A stretch of DNA of 64,000 nucleotides from Chrysoperla carnea (GCF_905475395.1 NC_058337.1:114074368-114138367); one strand, 5' to 3'. Counted from the stretch's first letter, positions 46,356-59,885 are shown. Numbers and translations are program-made. Notes: a model not told the origin generated them from the sequence alone.

Positions 46356-49300
46356 CAACGCAATATTTTAAATATTTTAATGAACAAAAAATGAAATGAA
46401 CAAAAAATACTGAAATATGTGGATTATAAAAAAAGTCTCAAACATATTTGTTTTAAAAATAAGTTAGTTTTAAATTTCCATCATCCCATAAAAAAACGAA
46501 ACCTTTTAAAATCACAATTATGCCTAACCGCTTTTTTTGGTTTCTTGAACTTTTCTTGTAATTTTACAGTTTATAAAATTTTTATGTCGGGTGAAACTTT
46601 CACAGAAAAAAAATCAAGATTCTTTTTCTAGCACTATCTTAATTTTTGAATTATAGAAAATTCTTCCGTGTGGCGATATTTTTTATGAATTTTTGCACTA
46701 AATTTACATAAAAATAAATTCTAGCATTCTACACCAATTAGATTATTTGAATTTACATTATGTAGCCTGTTGTATACATGTAAATCATGCTTTATTAGTA
46801 TGAAAATTGTATATTATGCATGCATTTAGAAAAGGATTAAAAAATAAGTTTAGTAGAATTGTTACAGTCACAGATTATGTATATACAGGGTATTGAATAA
46901 TTATATTATTATTTACTCTGAAGGCAGAATTCGAAAGTATTGCTAGTTTTCTGTTCTATAGTTTCCACGGAACGATTAAACTGGCTTAGTTATGCTTTTA
47001 TAGCAATTAAATGTACCTTTAGCAAGTATATAAATCTTTCTATCGTTGACTATTGTCTGTAAAAGCGGATAAATGAAACTTGTATCTTAAGGGCAATGTA
47101 CCGCAGGTTTTCATGCCAAATTGCTATTTTAATGGTGGAAGCGCAAGGAAATTATTACTTTTTAAAATAACTTATTTAAAAAAATCTTTGAATGCATTTT
47201 TTTATTCGTCGGAATGCTTTGATATCTGATCCCTATAAAAATAGCTAATTATCTTCAAATAGATGAGCATATTTTCATCCAAAATCAATTTTTATCGAGT
47301 AAAAATGACCATGCACAAACCTTATAAAACTTAGCTCGCAGCTAAATTATCTGTATTTTTGAAATGTTGTAGTTCACATTATTCTGAATAATAATATTAA
47401 AATAACTGTCACAATAAGCACAAATAAAAGTAAGGAACAGCTTTGGAGTTATTTTTCGTGTTTTTACGAAAACGATAATAATTTTCCATTCAATAATTTT
47501 TATCATTCAATATTATTTCCATGATTATAGCAAAATAATTAATAGTTTTGTGAAATTGGTACCCCAATTTCACAAAATAATGAACGGATTTTACGTTCAT
47601 TATTACGTTAATTGTTTGACCATCATAGAACCAGTTTTGACGAACCTCAATTTTCATTTGACCACCCACTTTTCAATAAATATTGATGATTGAAACAATT
47701 TCCCACTGTCTCCGCCATAAAATAATATTGTAGTTTTTCACCATGAAAATGATCAAATATTTCGAACTTATCCATTGTAAACGCTTAAATATCGTTCAAT
47801 CAGTCTTTACCGCCTTCCAGCTTCCCCCCATCACGATTCATTCAAGAATTTTTGAGGACTCAAGATTTCTCGAAGTTAAACGAATTAAAGGAACAAGACA
47901 GTAAATTCTATTTGAAACTAGAGAAGAGCGAATTCTTGGAAATAGCTTTTTTTGTCAGGTTTGAGAAAGTAGTTCGACTAGATATTTGCCAATTATGGTG
48001 ATATTCAGTGGATTACATCATTTACAGTTGTGTCTAGTTACCTCGCATCTCGCACGTGGACCCTTAGCCTTCTTCCATATAATTTCTCAACATCCTATAT
48101 ATGTAGGTATGTATATCTGTTCTATATATGGTTTACATTTTCACATTGTAACAAACGAACAAACAAACACATAAACAACGTGTTATTCATATTACATTCA
48201 GTTTAGTAATAGTATAAATGAAAAGTTTTTAGCTACTATAACTATTGTAGCATAGTAGTATCTAGTGAAAATGAACATCATCAGTAAACCAATATGTCAT
48301 CGTGCATTTTATTTTCAAAATGTTTATTTTTCTATGGTTTCATCATTTAAACAGAGATAGTTAACTAATTATATTATATACTGTTTGGTTCAAAAAAAGT
48401 ATGTGCCATCATTGATATTAAATGCGCATTTGAATTATACCAAGGATTGGTCAAGTCACTGGGCATTGGCTAAACATTCAGAGTTTTTCATATTTTTAAA
48501 GTGGATAAATCAATTCTTGTTCTGTTCAGTGCGAGATTTCAAGGAGACTGCTCGAGAGCTTGAATAACCTGACTACAAACAATGTAAATTTAACGCAATG
48601 TATACAGCCTTTATTTCGTTTAGTAGTGTATGGGAATGTATGGAGGCTGGGCCAGGTAGGGGCAACTGCCCTTCCCTAAAGATTCCAAGACAACTCACTT
48701 GCTTTAAAAAATTAAAATTCTACATAATTCAAAATTTCATTTCATATTAAAACTTAAATAAATGAAAAAATATGACTGATTATCCAAGCTAGTATGAAAG
48801 TATCAAAGATATACCATTATTTTATCTATGGAAAGTATTAATAGCTGTAATAATGATATTACTGAAGTTTACTGGTGTTTTGCAGTCTAAAAACACTCGG
48901 TTTGCCCGTCACCGTAATTAGAAAACACGGCTAATAAAGAACATTTTTCATAGGATACTGAAGAAATATTTATAAATAAATGTTATCTTCCTTAAAAAAT
49001 TACTACATTTGCTTTAAAAAATAAGTCAGATACAAAATACTGTTTCAAACAAAAGTTTGATCATGTGAAAGCCTCGACCATTTCCAAATGTAAATTTATT
49101 TTTAGGTGGATAAGAAGTTAAATGGTGGTTAAATTCTTTTTTTCGTTCGGAAACTTATATTTTTTGTAGGCGATTCGTATTTTATAGAGAAAACAAGATA
49201 ACTTTTATAAGAAAAAAAATTTTTTAATGCATATTTTTTGTAATCTGAGTAAAACTATTCTTTTCAAGAAAACTAATGTAATGTTACGACAATATGAACC

Positions 49301-49379
49301 ACATAGTAAAATGAATAGTAGTTGTTAACCAGTAGCATATATTATATTGTTAAGTAAAACAGAGACATAATGAGTTGTA
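46356..49379. other. Intergenic region without recognisable genes
   Basis: AT-rich DNA with only short accidental open frames (46419-46631, 47986-48174, 48385-48567). I see no domain, tRNA or clear repeat boundary in this stretch. Confidence 0.45.
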
Positions 49380-50053
49380 GAAAGAGTGACGTAATAAAAC
49401 GACGCCGACGCCATAATGGCGTCGAGTTGATTTTTGTTGTTGTTGTTGGAAGAGAGAAACTCTCATGTTCAGCATACACACAGACCGTTCAACAAACGAA
49501 CATCGACGCTCCACAATAATATAACAAACATATAGATAGACACTAACACTTACTCACATGCGGATGGTAATAATGACTAAACCTTCTACCATACAACCAC
49601 TGTTGTAAGCGAATATCATGTTAGTCACGTTTTCGATTTTCGACAGACAACACAACATAAAACACATAACCATCGTTAATCTCGTTTGCGAAAAAATCTA
49701 CTGTCATCGTCTATCGAATATAATTCGTGAGAACAATAAATTCGAATGAGTAAAAAACGTGTGTGTCGTGTTCGTAAATTAATTTTTGTAAATACATTCC
49801 ATTATGTGAACGCTTTTAGTACGGTTTCTTCGAAAAAAACTGTAAATTGTTAAATTTTTTTTGCTCGTGTCTCGAAAAACCAATAATATATTCGTATTAA
49901 TTTGTTACAAAAATGATGAAATTTCTAGTCATATTTATGCTGTTATCATTACCTCAATTTATTCATAATAAAGTATTATTAATGTTATTATCAGTGAAAT
50001 AAGAGAAAATATATAAATTTGTCGGGAAAAATTAATAAAAAAATTTAAAAACT
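49380..50053 (+). other. Possible promoter and 5' leader
   Basis: Between 49380 and 49760 the base composition shifts to clearly less AT-rich, with CG-containing words such as GACGCCGACGCC and GGCGTCGAG. A GTTGTTGTTGTTG run also lies here, directly before the open frame at 50054. In this genome such a shift is otherwise seen mainly near coding exons. I infer a promoter or 5' UTR of a plus-strand gene whose body lies to the right; no splice sites could be proved. Confidence 0.3.
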
Positions 50054-50123
50054 ATGGAACATTTTCACTTGTTTGAATTATTGTTAATTTTTTATACAAT
50101 TGGATATTCTAGTGGATATATTG
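50054..50123 (+). CDS. Candidate signal-peptide first exon (hypothetical)
   Basis: An ATG at 50054 opens MEHFHLFELLLIFYTIGYSS, a short polar start followed by a hydrophobic core, as in a signal peptide. A possible donor (G|GTTTGT) follows at 50124, leaving phase 1. If real, it is the first coding exon of a secreted or membrane protein with the next exon outside the window, giving an intron above 13 kb. The donor is weak, and in AT-rich DNA hydrophobic frames arise by chance. I do not recognise a family. Confidence 0.25.
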
Positions 50124-50635
50124 GTTTGTATAAATATTATTTTTATTGCATTTATTTATTTATTTACTATAACTAAAATAAGTTTTAATTTGTTTTCATT
50201 TTACAAAATAAATACAGATAAATTTGTTATTCTTTTTGTTTTTTAATTAAATTTACATAAAACTGACATTCATTTATTTGTTTTTAACAAATTTTACAGA
50301 TAATTAAAATATTAAAATAAATAAATTTACATAATGTGATACTCTGTTGCTTCTTAAATAAATTTACAGAATATAAAATTATAGAAATTTACAGAAAATT
50401 AATATGTTTTTATTAATAAACGAATAATTTAAGTAGTCCGGCTGCCGTGTTGTCAACTATGTAATCAACTAGGCAATTTGTATAATGTAAATGTAATACA
50501 AAGATCTAAAAATATCGTAAACAAGGCAATTTATGTGGCGTAAATGTAATAAAATTGCTCTAAATAGAGCTTAAAAGCATCAAAAACCAAAGATTTTTAT
50601 GTTTTCTTTTTGGAAAGCGTATCGTAAGGTAATGT

Positions 50636-51005
50636 TTTTTTTTTAACCGACTTCAAACAAAAAGTAGGAGGTTATTAATTCGACTGTATTTTTTTAATTT
50701 GTGTTACTTCAGAACTTTCGACTGGGTGAACCGAATTTGATAATTCTTTATCTATTTGAAAGGTGGTGCTTCCCGTGTGATCCCATTTCATTTTGGTCCA
50801 GTTCTGACAACGTCATCCATGAGAAAACTATAAAAGTCTTAAAGTTGCATTAAGTATGCACGACAAGAGGGCGAATAACTCAATATCACGCCAACCGATT
50901 TCGATGATTCTTTTTTTAGTGACAAATTAGTTAGTGTACTTCTGATTCACTAAAAATCGCAAAATAAAAAGAACTTTTAACAAAAATAAAACCGACTTCA
51001 AAACA
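50636..51005 (+). repeat. Interspersed repeat starting and ending with ACCGACTTC
   Basis: The block starts TTTTTTTAACCGACTTCAAAC and ends AAAATAAAACCGACTTCAAAA, in direct orientation. The AACCGACTTCAAA...AGGAGGTTATTAATTCGACTG head is a pattern I know from dispersed repeats of several insect genomes, but I cannot name the family. There is no coding content. Confidence 0.5.
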
Positions 51006-51023
51006 AATTCATATGCACTAAAC

Positions 51024-51121
51024 TATTGTTATTTTTGGAGTCGGTGTCAGCCAAGCTAATGTAGCAAACTATTCTGTCAGAGTTGTTTCCTTGGCTGGCA
51101 CCGACTCCAAAAATAACAATA
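51024..51121. repeat. Hairpin-forming inverted repeat
   Basis: ATTGTTATTTTTGGAGTCGG followed by TGTCAGCCAAG (51024 onward) pairs with CTTGGCTGGCA followed by CCGACTCCAAAAATAACAAT (to 51121), with one mismatch, around a loop of about 36 bases. It immediately follows the ACCGACTTC repeat and may be part of the same element. Confidence 0.75.
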
Positions 51122-52669
51122 ATTTTATTAAAACACTGAACATTCACCGCATTTGCTCAATTAGCCGGACTACTTTAAGAAATGTAATTTTTTTTTTGGG
51201 GTCTTGTATAAAAAAAGGGTAAATTTACAAATTGATATTCATTTGTTTTCAAACAAAATGGTACAAAAAGTTTTCTAAATAAATATAATTAAAGAGGTTC
51301 GTCTCTCTTGACTTTTTTTGTTTGTAAATAAAATGAATAAAAATTTACAGAATATAAAATTGATAATTCATTTGTTTTATATAATAATAAATTAAATTTT
51401 ATAAATTAGAAACAAATGAATTTATGAACTTTATATAAAATAACCACATACACGAACATACACAAATACAAAAACTAACCAATTAAAAATAAATGAAAAT
51501 CATATTTTATTAAACTCATTCATTTGTTTGTATTTTGTACAAATGAAAAATTATTTTTGTTTTTTATACATTAGAAAATTATTTGTTCTATTTTATTATA
51601 AATGTTTTATGTTTTCATTTTAACCATGTTTGAAAACCATGTTTGAAAATCATGTTTGAAAATTGTATATAAAATAGTGGAGATGAGTAGAGTAGATATG
51701 GGGGATGTATTATAGAATGTTATAGTGAGAGTAGAATGGGAAATATTTAAAAAAAAAAAATAATAATAATAGAATTGGCGTGATGCAACATGTGGATTTT
51801 TTGTGGAAATGTATGAATTTTGAATTTTAAAACAGGTTTTGTTTGCGTGAATTCTTTAATTTCAATTTATTTCTGAACAAAACCCAATAAAAGCATAATC
51901 TAGAAGAAAGTATTTCTTTCCTGTAGGTAGTACGGGATTAATAATATATATGAAATCTTATCTTCAAATCAGAAAGATTGATATTAATACCAGAGTTCTA
52001 ATAACGGAATGTGAAACCTGTTCGGTAATGTGCGCTTTTGGATAATATACCTAGTAATATTTATTTCAGATTTGAAATATGGGAATAAAGCCTTGCAAAA
52101 AGTATTTGATTTAGTTTTTCACTTAGCACTCAGTTTGGTCACGATCATATTTATAGTTCACAGAACGGGGGACGGGGGTCCAAATATAAAATAAAGCTTT
52201 TTGGCAGTGAAGTATATAGGCAATATTAAATTCGCGTAGATTTTTTTTTAACCCAGCTAATCTTCAATTATGGTGCCCATTATAGCGTAGACCGCAAACG
52301 TACGAAGTTTACACCTAATATATCCCCCCTCCTTAAAATGGGTTTGATTTTAAAGAAGAATGGGATCAAATTTTTCTTCTTAGCAAAACAGGAAAATCGT
52401 TCGATTTTAGGCCTACTAGCAGAAGTTTCTTTGCTATCTTTTCCGAGGTTTTTCGAAAATTTATAATTAATGAGTTTCGGGAAGGTGTAGCTTCAAATAC
52501 GATGACAATTTGATTCTTAAGGCCGCAAAATTATGGAGGTTTGAAAATTTAGAGTGAATGAACGAGGGAGGGGTGTCTAAAACAATTGTTTTTATTTTAA
52601 ATCCGCGGAAACTTTTGTTGTTGCCTGCACATTCCCTTTTCTCTTAATATACAGATAGTAGCTCCTTTT
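51122..52669. other. AT-rich intergenic stretch
   Basis: I see no gene here. A triple of near-identical words around CATGTTTGAAAA lies at about 51625-51665. The rest is low-complexity AT-rich DNA. Confidence 0.4.
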
Positions 52670-52710
52670 AGTAACTCTTAACATAGTAACTCTTAACATA
52701 GTAACTCTTA
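52670..52710 (+). repeat. 15-bp tandem repeat, nearly three units
   Basis: AGTAACTCTTAACAT is repeated at 52670, 52685 and 52700 (the last unit partial). The words before and after it (TATACAGAT) are also duplicated. Confidence 0.8.
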
Positions 52711-52927
52711 ATATACAGATTGTAGGCCTTTTAGGCCCAAAATCTCATGAATTAGATGACAAAGAAAGAAAATTGATTTTGTAGTTAATGTTTTAAAGAG
52801 ACGGATGAAAAACCGATCACAATTTAGAAGAACAATGATTCTGTGTAGCAGTTTCTGCCTCTCTCATTTTTCATAATATGTATTTGAATAGCTTGTTTTT
52901 GGTATCCACTTCAACTTTACAACTCAA

Positions 52928-53165
52928 TAATAACTTTTTTAAGGACAAGCTTTTATTGAATTAAAAAGTAGAAAATAATTATTTCTATGAGTCACTTATA
53001 CCTGACAATTAGTAAAAGCTTAAGGCGATTTAAATCATCATTGATATTTTAAATTGAGCGACTTCAGCTTTTACAAACAGTCATACATGAGTGATTCTAT
53101 TAGAATTAATTATTTTCTACTTTTTAGTACAATAAAAGCTTGTCCTTTAAAAAGTATTGTTTATT
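52928..53165. mobile_element. Foldback element, about 238 bp
   Basis: GGACAAGCTTTTATTG and AAAAAGTAGAAAATAATTA in the left arm (52928-53035) pair with the right arm (about 53045-53165) read in reverse. The pairing continues inward through the GCGATTTAAATCATCA region with small gaps. There is no coding content. Confidence 0.7.
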
Positions 53166-56100
53166 TAATTTCTTAATTTAGAACTTAAAAAAGTATATAT
53201 ATCTAATATGGTGGAAGCGATGGGAAGTCAGATTATGCTTACCATAAAAATGAATTTTCATGCATAGCAAATCATTTCATTTGATATCATAGGAGTTCGT
53301 AAAAAATACACATAATTGGATTTAGAGTGAAGACGTTTAGCTATCCATGCATTTTCATTCAAACTAAATGTGTATGTAAAATTTCCGTTCAATCAGTTCA
53401 GGATAACTTCGTTTTTTAGTTGCAAGGTTGAACCTGAACAAATATATCTAAATATACATACATAGGTACATACATTGCAAGTTAAATAAAAGCTTGTAAA
53501 AAGCTTTAAACTTATACATGCTTATATGAAATAGAATATTCTCTTTAAAATATTTACAACCTTCAGGGTAAATTTTTGGATTTATATAAGAAAATAGCAG
53601 TAACAGTTATATTAAATATATTAAAAAGATACTAATCTTACGTTCTTACTTCTTTATACGGTAGAATATATGACTGGAAGCCATTGAAAATCAATGACAA
53701 AATTTATATTTAGTTATGAAATTTTTTTTTTTTTTTTTTTTTTAATATTATTTTCTCATAATAATAATAATATTATTATTAAGATTTTCCACAAAATAAA
53801 TAATGATATCATTTATTTTCTTTAAAAACTTTCGTTAAAATTTTCTTCTATTATCTTTTCACGTTAAAATAAAGGATATCAGTTAGCATTAGCATATGAT
53901 ACGACGGTGAAGTTATCTGATCATACATACTACGGAGGCTATGGAATAATTTTCAGTAATAATGGACTTTTGGATAAACTGCTTAGCAAGTTGGGGCATA
54001 AGTAGGGTTGCTACCTCTCCAAATATAATCGATGGACTCTCGAAATCGTGTAGTCTCTGCCGACTTCCGATATTAACATAAATTCTACGGTAAAAAAGAT
54101 ATTTTTGATTATTTGTTTCATATTCAGGTAAATTCAACAATTCTTAGCAGCTTTTATTTTAAAGGCGAGGCGTCTTCTTTCAATTTTTCTTTAAAACATT
54201 TTTTCGAAAAACTTTAGGAAGAACTGCAACTTAAAAATATGTCATTATTATATTTTATCGGAAGGAAATACGCTTAAAATTATTGATAATCGTCATAAGT
54301 CATAGACATAAACGAATTTCCTTTATTGCCCTTGATAGATTTTGACTAAAGGATTCTTCCGTAGTAAGTCACATTTCCTCCGAAAGCTGACGATTTTCGA
54401 AAAAATGGTTTATATGAAAAATGTTAGTTTTTGTATGAGGATCAACTTTCTAATTTAAAGTGTTATTCTATCTCTTACCGATTAAGATCTGAATTGGCTT
54501 TAAAAGAAACCCGAAAAACTTGATAAAATTCTGATGTCAGAACATGATCCATCAAACTCTGAAACATTTGTTTAAGTTATTTTTTTGATTGGTTTATTAT
54601 AAAACGAGCTATTAGCCATTATAGATTAAAATAACCCATCCATATTTATCCTCTATATACCTCTAGAAAGCAAGTAGGCAAAATGATTACTGTAACCTCC
54701 GAACTAATACCCAAATATAATAGGCTTTATGTCGTAATATAAGATTTATACAGATAATTTAATGGTTTTTGGTATTTTATTAATTTGCATACTTAAGCTA
54801 TATAGATAGGATTATATGTCTTAAGTTATTAATTGATACTATCAAAATTTTTTTTCAAAAGATAGATATTATATCCTATTTAAATTATGCTATGTTTCTC
54901 TATGTTTCTCATTTCTATATATTAAACATAAGTATAACAAAGGCAAATTGTTATTGGCAACATGATGGCTTGTATTTAGGAACAGACCTGTAGTTAAAAA
55001 GGTTGCTATAGGTATTTGTATCACTAAGAGTACGTATTTTTCAGCAAATATACTTCTTTTGGTGTCATAGGAATGATGGAATTTCATAGGTACTTCAAAA
55101 TATTACTATTCATAGCTGAAATAAGTGATTAACGTTAGTGATTTATAGTGAGAGTAATTGTCCCGATTCATAGCTATGATGGAAAACAGCTTTCGATCTT
55201 CTACTTCTTATAAGATAGTTTGGTAAGATTTCTCTTGCGTGGTTGGGAATAGAAAATTCCACAAATGGTGAAAGCGACCCTACCAAAGCTTGCAGGAACC
55301 ATTCTTGCTTTTAAGCAAAGGAAAATATAAGAGCTCCACAATTTTCGACCGCTTTAGAACTCGCCATATTCGGTGACTAAGAACATTGATGTACAGAATG
55401 TTTGAGAAGAAGAATTTACAACGAAGCCTATTTCCTCTATAATTTGTCTATCGTTCAAGAACACCAACAGCTACTCTCAATTTCATAATAACTTTTTTAT
55501 AGAAAAAAGAACTTAACCAATTTTTCACTTGTAACAACAATTGAAAAACTTTAAATTAAATGAAAGTTAAAACTATTTTAAAGTGATTGATTAATCACCA
55601 AAAATTTATTATACCACAGCATTTTAAATAGATTTTCTCTACATATAACTTAACTTTAAACTTTTAAGCACTATAAATGTAAATTAAAAAGATAATGATA
55701 TTTTAGAGAACATACAAATGTTATAAAACGTTATACAAGCAATTAACACAAACTCATTCATTTACGAATGAAAAACATGCTATGCCATTTATAAAAAGTA
55801 AGTACTGTAGTTAAGTTACAAACGAATACCCTTTTATGTATTATACCCACGCACTAAATAAACTTATCAGAAAAGATAAGGAGCGATCGTGAAATATCGA
55901 AGCATAAATTACCAGAATTTTTTGTATATGAATTAGCATCATCATGAAAAAGATGATTTTATGACGGCTGGAATTTGTTTTCTTACTGAAATTAGATATT
56001 GATGAAGTACTTCTGACAATTGAGACGCGTTTTCTAATGTGTATTCCCAAAGAAAGCTGCCAAAAATTTCCTAATTTTACAATCATTTTAGACAATATAT

Positions 56101-57111
56101 CAGACAATTTTCCGCGTCTTGAAAATTCCTATCACTTTCACTATAATGCAAAGTAGTTATACCACAAAAAAATTGAGCAACTCTTAGTAAAATTAAAATT
56201 TCATTTCATTTGTGGAGATAAATAATGAGAATATTCGGACCGTGCGAGAGTTTTATTGGAGGCGTTTCCATGGTAACGATACACTACTTTAATTAAATAA
56301 TTGTATGGATGCATATATAATTGTATGGATTGCATGTATGACTTTCATTGAAAATTTAATATTATTGTCTCACAAATTTAAATAGATAATTATGCTAAAA
56401 TACATTTAAAAAATAATATTTGTGCAATTTGATTTCTTATTTTCACAATTTTTAATACATTAAGTTTAATTAATTAGTGTTTTTCAATAATTTTAATTTA
56501 ACATTCACTATAACATTTACATGTAAAGAATTGCAAATTAGACATAACAGCCTCCTTTAATGCCAAAATTTTTCACTGGAAGCGCTGGGATCGATTTTAT
56601 TGTCCCTACCATGATTACGCACACAACAAATGTTTTTATTTATAGAAATTCTCGCTTTAAAATTTTACAAACTCATTCTATCAAAACCCATCTAAATATT
56701 TGATGTACGTGATTTTTTCATAACTATTAAAGATTAAAAATATTTTTTTGTGTATTTTTTAACGCAACGATTTTTTTCTATTTACAAAAAAGAAACTATT
56801 TTTTAAATAAGTAAGTAAGTTATTTAAGTTTGTTAAATTTGTTGAATATTATTAAATTTGTAATAAACGTTATCCTGTATGTTGTACTTCTATAATCCTT
56901 GATGTCAAAACTTTGTTATATACTTTACCTAGACAATTTAACACGACGTGTCATAATCATAGTTAAGAAAGTATTCAAGTTCCTTGTCATGATATACATG
57001 TAATGATAAAGGTATACAATTACCAACTCAGGTTACATATATAGAATTTAATTAAAATCATTTAATTATGAAATACTAAAGACGGAAAAAATCTCTGGTC
57101 ATTTTTATACC
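53166..57111. other. AT-rich intergenic stretch
   Basis: I see no gene. A 22-base T run lies at 53722-53743, followed by an AATAAT-rich patch. The minus-strand open frames 53913-54140, 54890-55087 and 55841-56107 have no recognisable content. A weak relative of the repeat B central module may lie near 54465-54540. Confidence 0.4.
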
Positions 57112-57440
57112 ATGTATATGAAATATACCAAGGTATATTAAGTTAAGTCCCAAGTTTGTAACGCTTAAAAATATTGATGCTATGAACAAAATTTTGGTAT
57201 AGATGTGCATAAAATCACTTAATTAGTCCATTTCCGGTTGTCTGTCTGTCGTCTGTCGTCTGTCATCTGTCTGTCCGTCTGTCATCACGATTACGCAAAA
57301 ACAAAAAGAGATATCAAGCTGAAAATTTTATAAAAGCGTGCGGAGGACGTAAAAAGTGAGGTCGAGTTCGTAAATGAGCAACATAGGTCAATTGGGTATT
57401 GGGTCCATCCGTAGGACCCATCGTGTAAACCTTAATATAA
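57112..57440 (+). repeat. Interspersed repeat B, partial copy 4
   Basis: It carries GTCCCAAGTTTGTAACGC, AATATTGATGCTA, CCATTTCCGGTTGTCTGTC, GATATCAAGCTG, GTAAAAAGTGAGGTCGAG and GGTCAATTGGG in the order of the other B copies. It then breaks off near GTGTAAACC. An internal CTGTC(G)TCTGTC microsatellite varies among copies. Confidence 0.7.
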
Positions 57441-58710
57441 TTTTGGCTATTATCTCAGACAATTGGGCAATGACCAAATTTTCAATTTCTTTAAATCAAT
57501 ATTTTTTTCAGTAATATTTTGGTAAAGTCATTAAACTTTAATTAAACACATTTTAGTTGCTTAAAATCCACTTTATTAAAATTTGTTTAATTAAAATTTT
57601 TGTCTATCATAATATTTTGTTTATGAACATTTCGACTTGTTAGTCATCTTCAGAACAATATTTAAACAAACAATATTTAAAAAGTATTTTAAACAAACAA
57701 CGTACCTGTTTTTATACTAAAAGACAAATTGAAATTATGTAATAATCAGGTGATACTGAAACCTGTAGATTTGTTAAAAAATAAATAAAAACAATTGTAT
57801 GATCCAAAAATCGTTTCACTTATGCGTTAAAAGAGACAAAAGCAGTTTTCGCTTGATAAAAATTACTTAAAAATTACACATAATAATTAACAAATAAATA
57901 GTTAAAAAAATAAATAAATAGATAAAATTTGTTTCTTTTTCAGAAAACCGTTAAAAAGTTAAAAGGTTAAAAAATATTAAGTTAATAAACAATTATGAAC
58001 TAATGTCAATTTGACTAGAAGGAACTAATTTCTATAATTGGGAAAATAAAATCTTGAAACTATTTGTATCATTTTGTAAGGAAGAAAAATCTTAACGAAA
58101 AACTCTTTAACTATCCACCATGCTTGAATTCTTTCTCAAAATCAAAAGAAAGTATATCTAATTTTTAATTAAATTAATAATTAAAAGAAAATATACAAAA
58201 ACACACACAAATAGAAGATTTTAAACATACAAAATATTTATTTTTCGTACATATTTTCAAAGAAATAAAAATTTTTTAATAATAATTTTTTACATACTTA
58301 TATTTATTATTTATACTATAAGGGGAAGATGTAGTACCAAAAAAATGTTGTTATTTCCCTGGAGTATGTATTTTTTTCCGATAGTTCAAATTTTAAACAA
58401 CTATCGATAAAAACGTGTGAGCCATGGTACAGGAATTGTATTGTTTCGTGGTACAACATCATGTTGACCATGAGTTATATCACTCCCTAATGTACCTAAA
58501 ATTCCTTAATACATCATTCTGGCTGATTTTGTAAAAAGACAGCTTTAAAAAATCCATAAAAATTTTCACGCCTAAAAATTATAAATATCGATTCTTTGGC
58601 CTCTAAGATCACGAGAATTTAAATTTAAAAATTGTTTAGCTATTATTTAAAAAAAAATTAACAATTTAATTAAGCCCTCCTACCCATAATTACGTTGTTA
58701 ATTATAAGTT
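57441..58710. other. AT-rich intergenic stretch
   Basis: Low-complexity AT-rich DNA with no open frame of note. Duplicated AAACAAACAATATTTAAA-like words lie near 57660-57700. No gene is recognised. Confidence 0.4.
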
Positions 58711-58902
58711 ACCGTCCTTATATCTTTATTAAATTACAGGATTGATCCCTTCTTTTAAAGTATATCGTGTTGGCTAATGGCGAAAAATAATCTCACGGTA
58801 TAAAAAACCGTCCTTATATCTTTATTAAATTACAGGATTGATCCCTTCTTTTAAAGTATATCGTGTTGGCTAATGGCGAAAAATAATCTCACGGTATAAA
58901 AA
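58711..58902 (+). repeat. Perfect 96-bp tandem duplication
   Basis: The unit starting ACCGTCCTTATATC at 58711 is repeated from 58807 without any difference that I can find. No coding content or known element is visible in the unit. Confidence 0.9.
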
Positions 58903-59814
58903 AAATACCGCCTCGGAAAAAACTAGAGAAATAATATTAAGATATATTTTTGTTCGTTATGTAATTTGTATATCATATCTGTAATAAAATTGCCTATAAA
59001 TAAAAATTAAGTAAACTACTCACTTATATATATTAGTATTTCTTTAGTTTTTTCTAAGCTCAGGTACTGCTTTCCAGAATTCCACACGGATCTAGTTAGT
59101 ATTTACTAACGCTTAAATAAATTTTTTTAAATGTTTTTATTGTCTTCTACTTTGTGTTTGTAAAAATAAAATCTATTTTAAAATACATACAAAAGAATGA
59201 ATGAGGGACCAAAATGATGACTTCTGTAAGCCCTTGAAAAACTATGTCGCGTTTTTATTGAAAGTAAGATACATTGTAGGTTCTCTTGATCCTGCATCTT
59301 ACCCTATTATAAAACGTACAAGAAAGAAACACAAGAGCTTTGTGTAAGCTTTAAAAATTGTTGATGAGTTATTGCTCAGTGCTCAGTGCCCACTCAACAC
59401 CCATTGCCGTTTCCTACCCGCCGGTATAACATGGTTGTTTGAATTTTTATAATAATATTCAATATTTGAAGTATGTGTTTCTCACAAATGAATACTCACT
59501 ACACGGTTGTATAAACACAGAGTTATGTTGATGTTTATGTTTGAATTTTGATTATGGTTGGCGAAAAAAAATTGGAAAAAAATTTCTTTTGATGAATTAT
59601 TATTATTCATACTTTGTGTATCATGAGCTTTAGGTATCGGGTTGTGAAAACGTACAGCTCATGTATACGAGTAACGTGATATAATAGGATATAAAAAATT
59701 TATTTAATAATACAAAATTGCATAGAAACATGTATATTTATTAAAGCGATACGTCGAAATATAGTTTATGGCAGTCCAAATGTGAAATGAATTTTTTTAG
59801 TAATTCAATCAAAT

Positions 59815-59885
59815 TTAGGTTAGGTTAGGTTATATTGGCTGTCCACGAAGAACACACTTATGCTATAAAGCCTATTGTGATACCG
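59815..59885 (-). mobile_element. 3' end of a non-LTR retrotransposon beside TTAGG units
   Basis: TTAGG occurs three times in a row plus a partial unit (59815-59832). It is followed by TATTGGCTGTCC...ACACACTTATGCTATAAAGCC...TTGTGATACCGTA. The same order of words occurs at 61815-61895 next to a recognisable pol remnant on the minus strand, so this is another 3' end of that family. Only the 3' terminal part is present. Confidence 0.55.
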
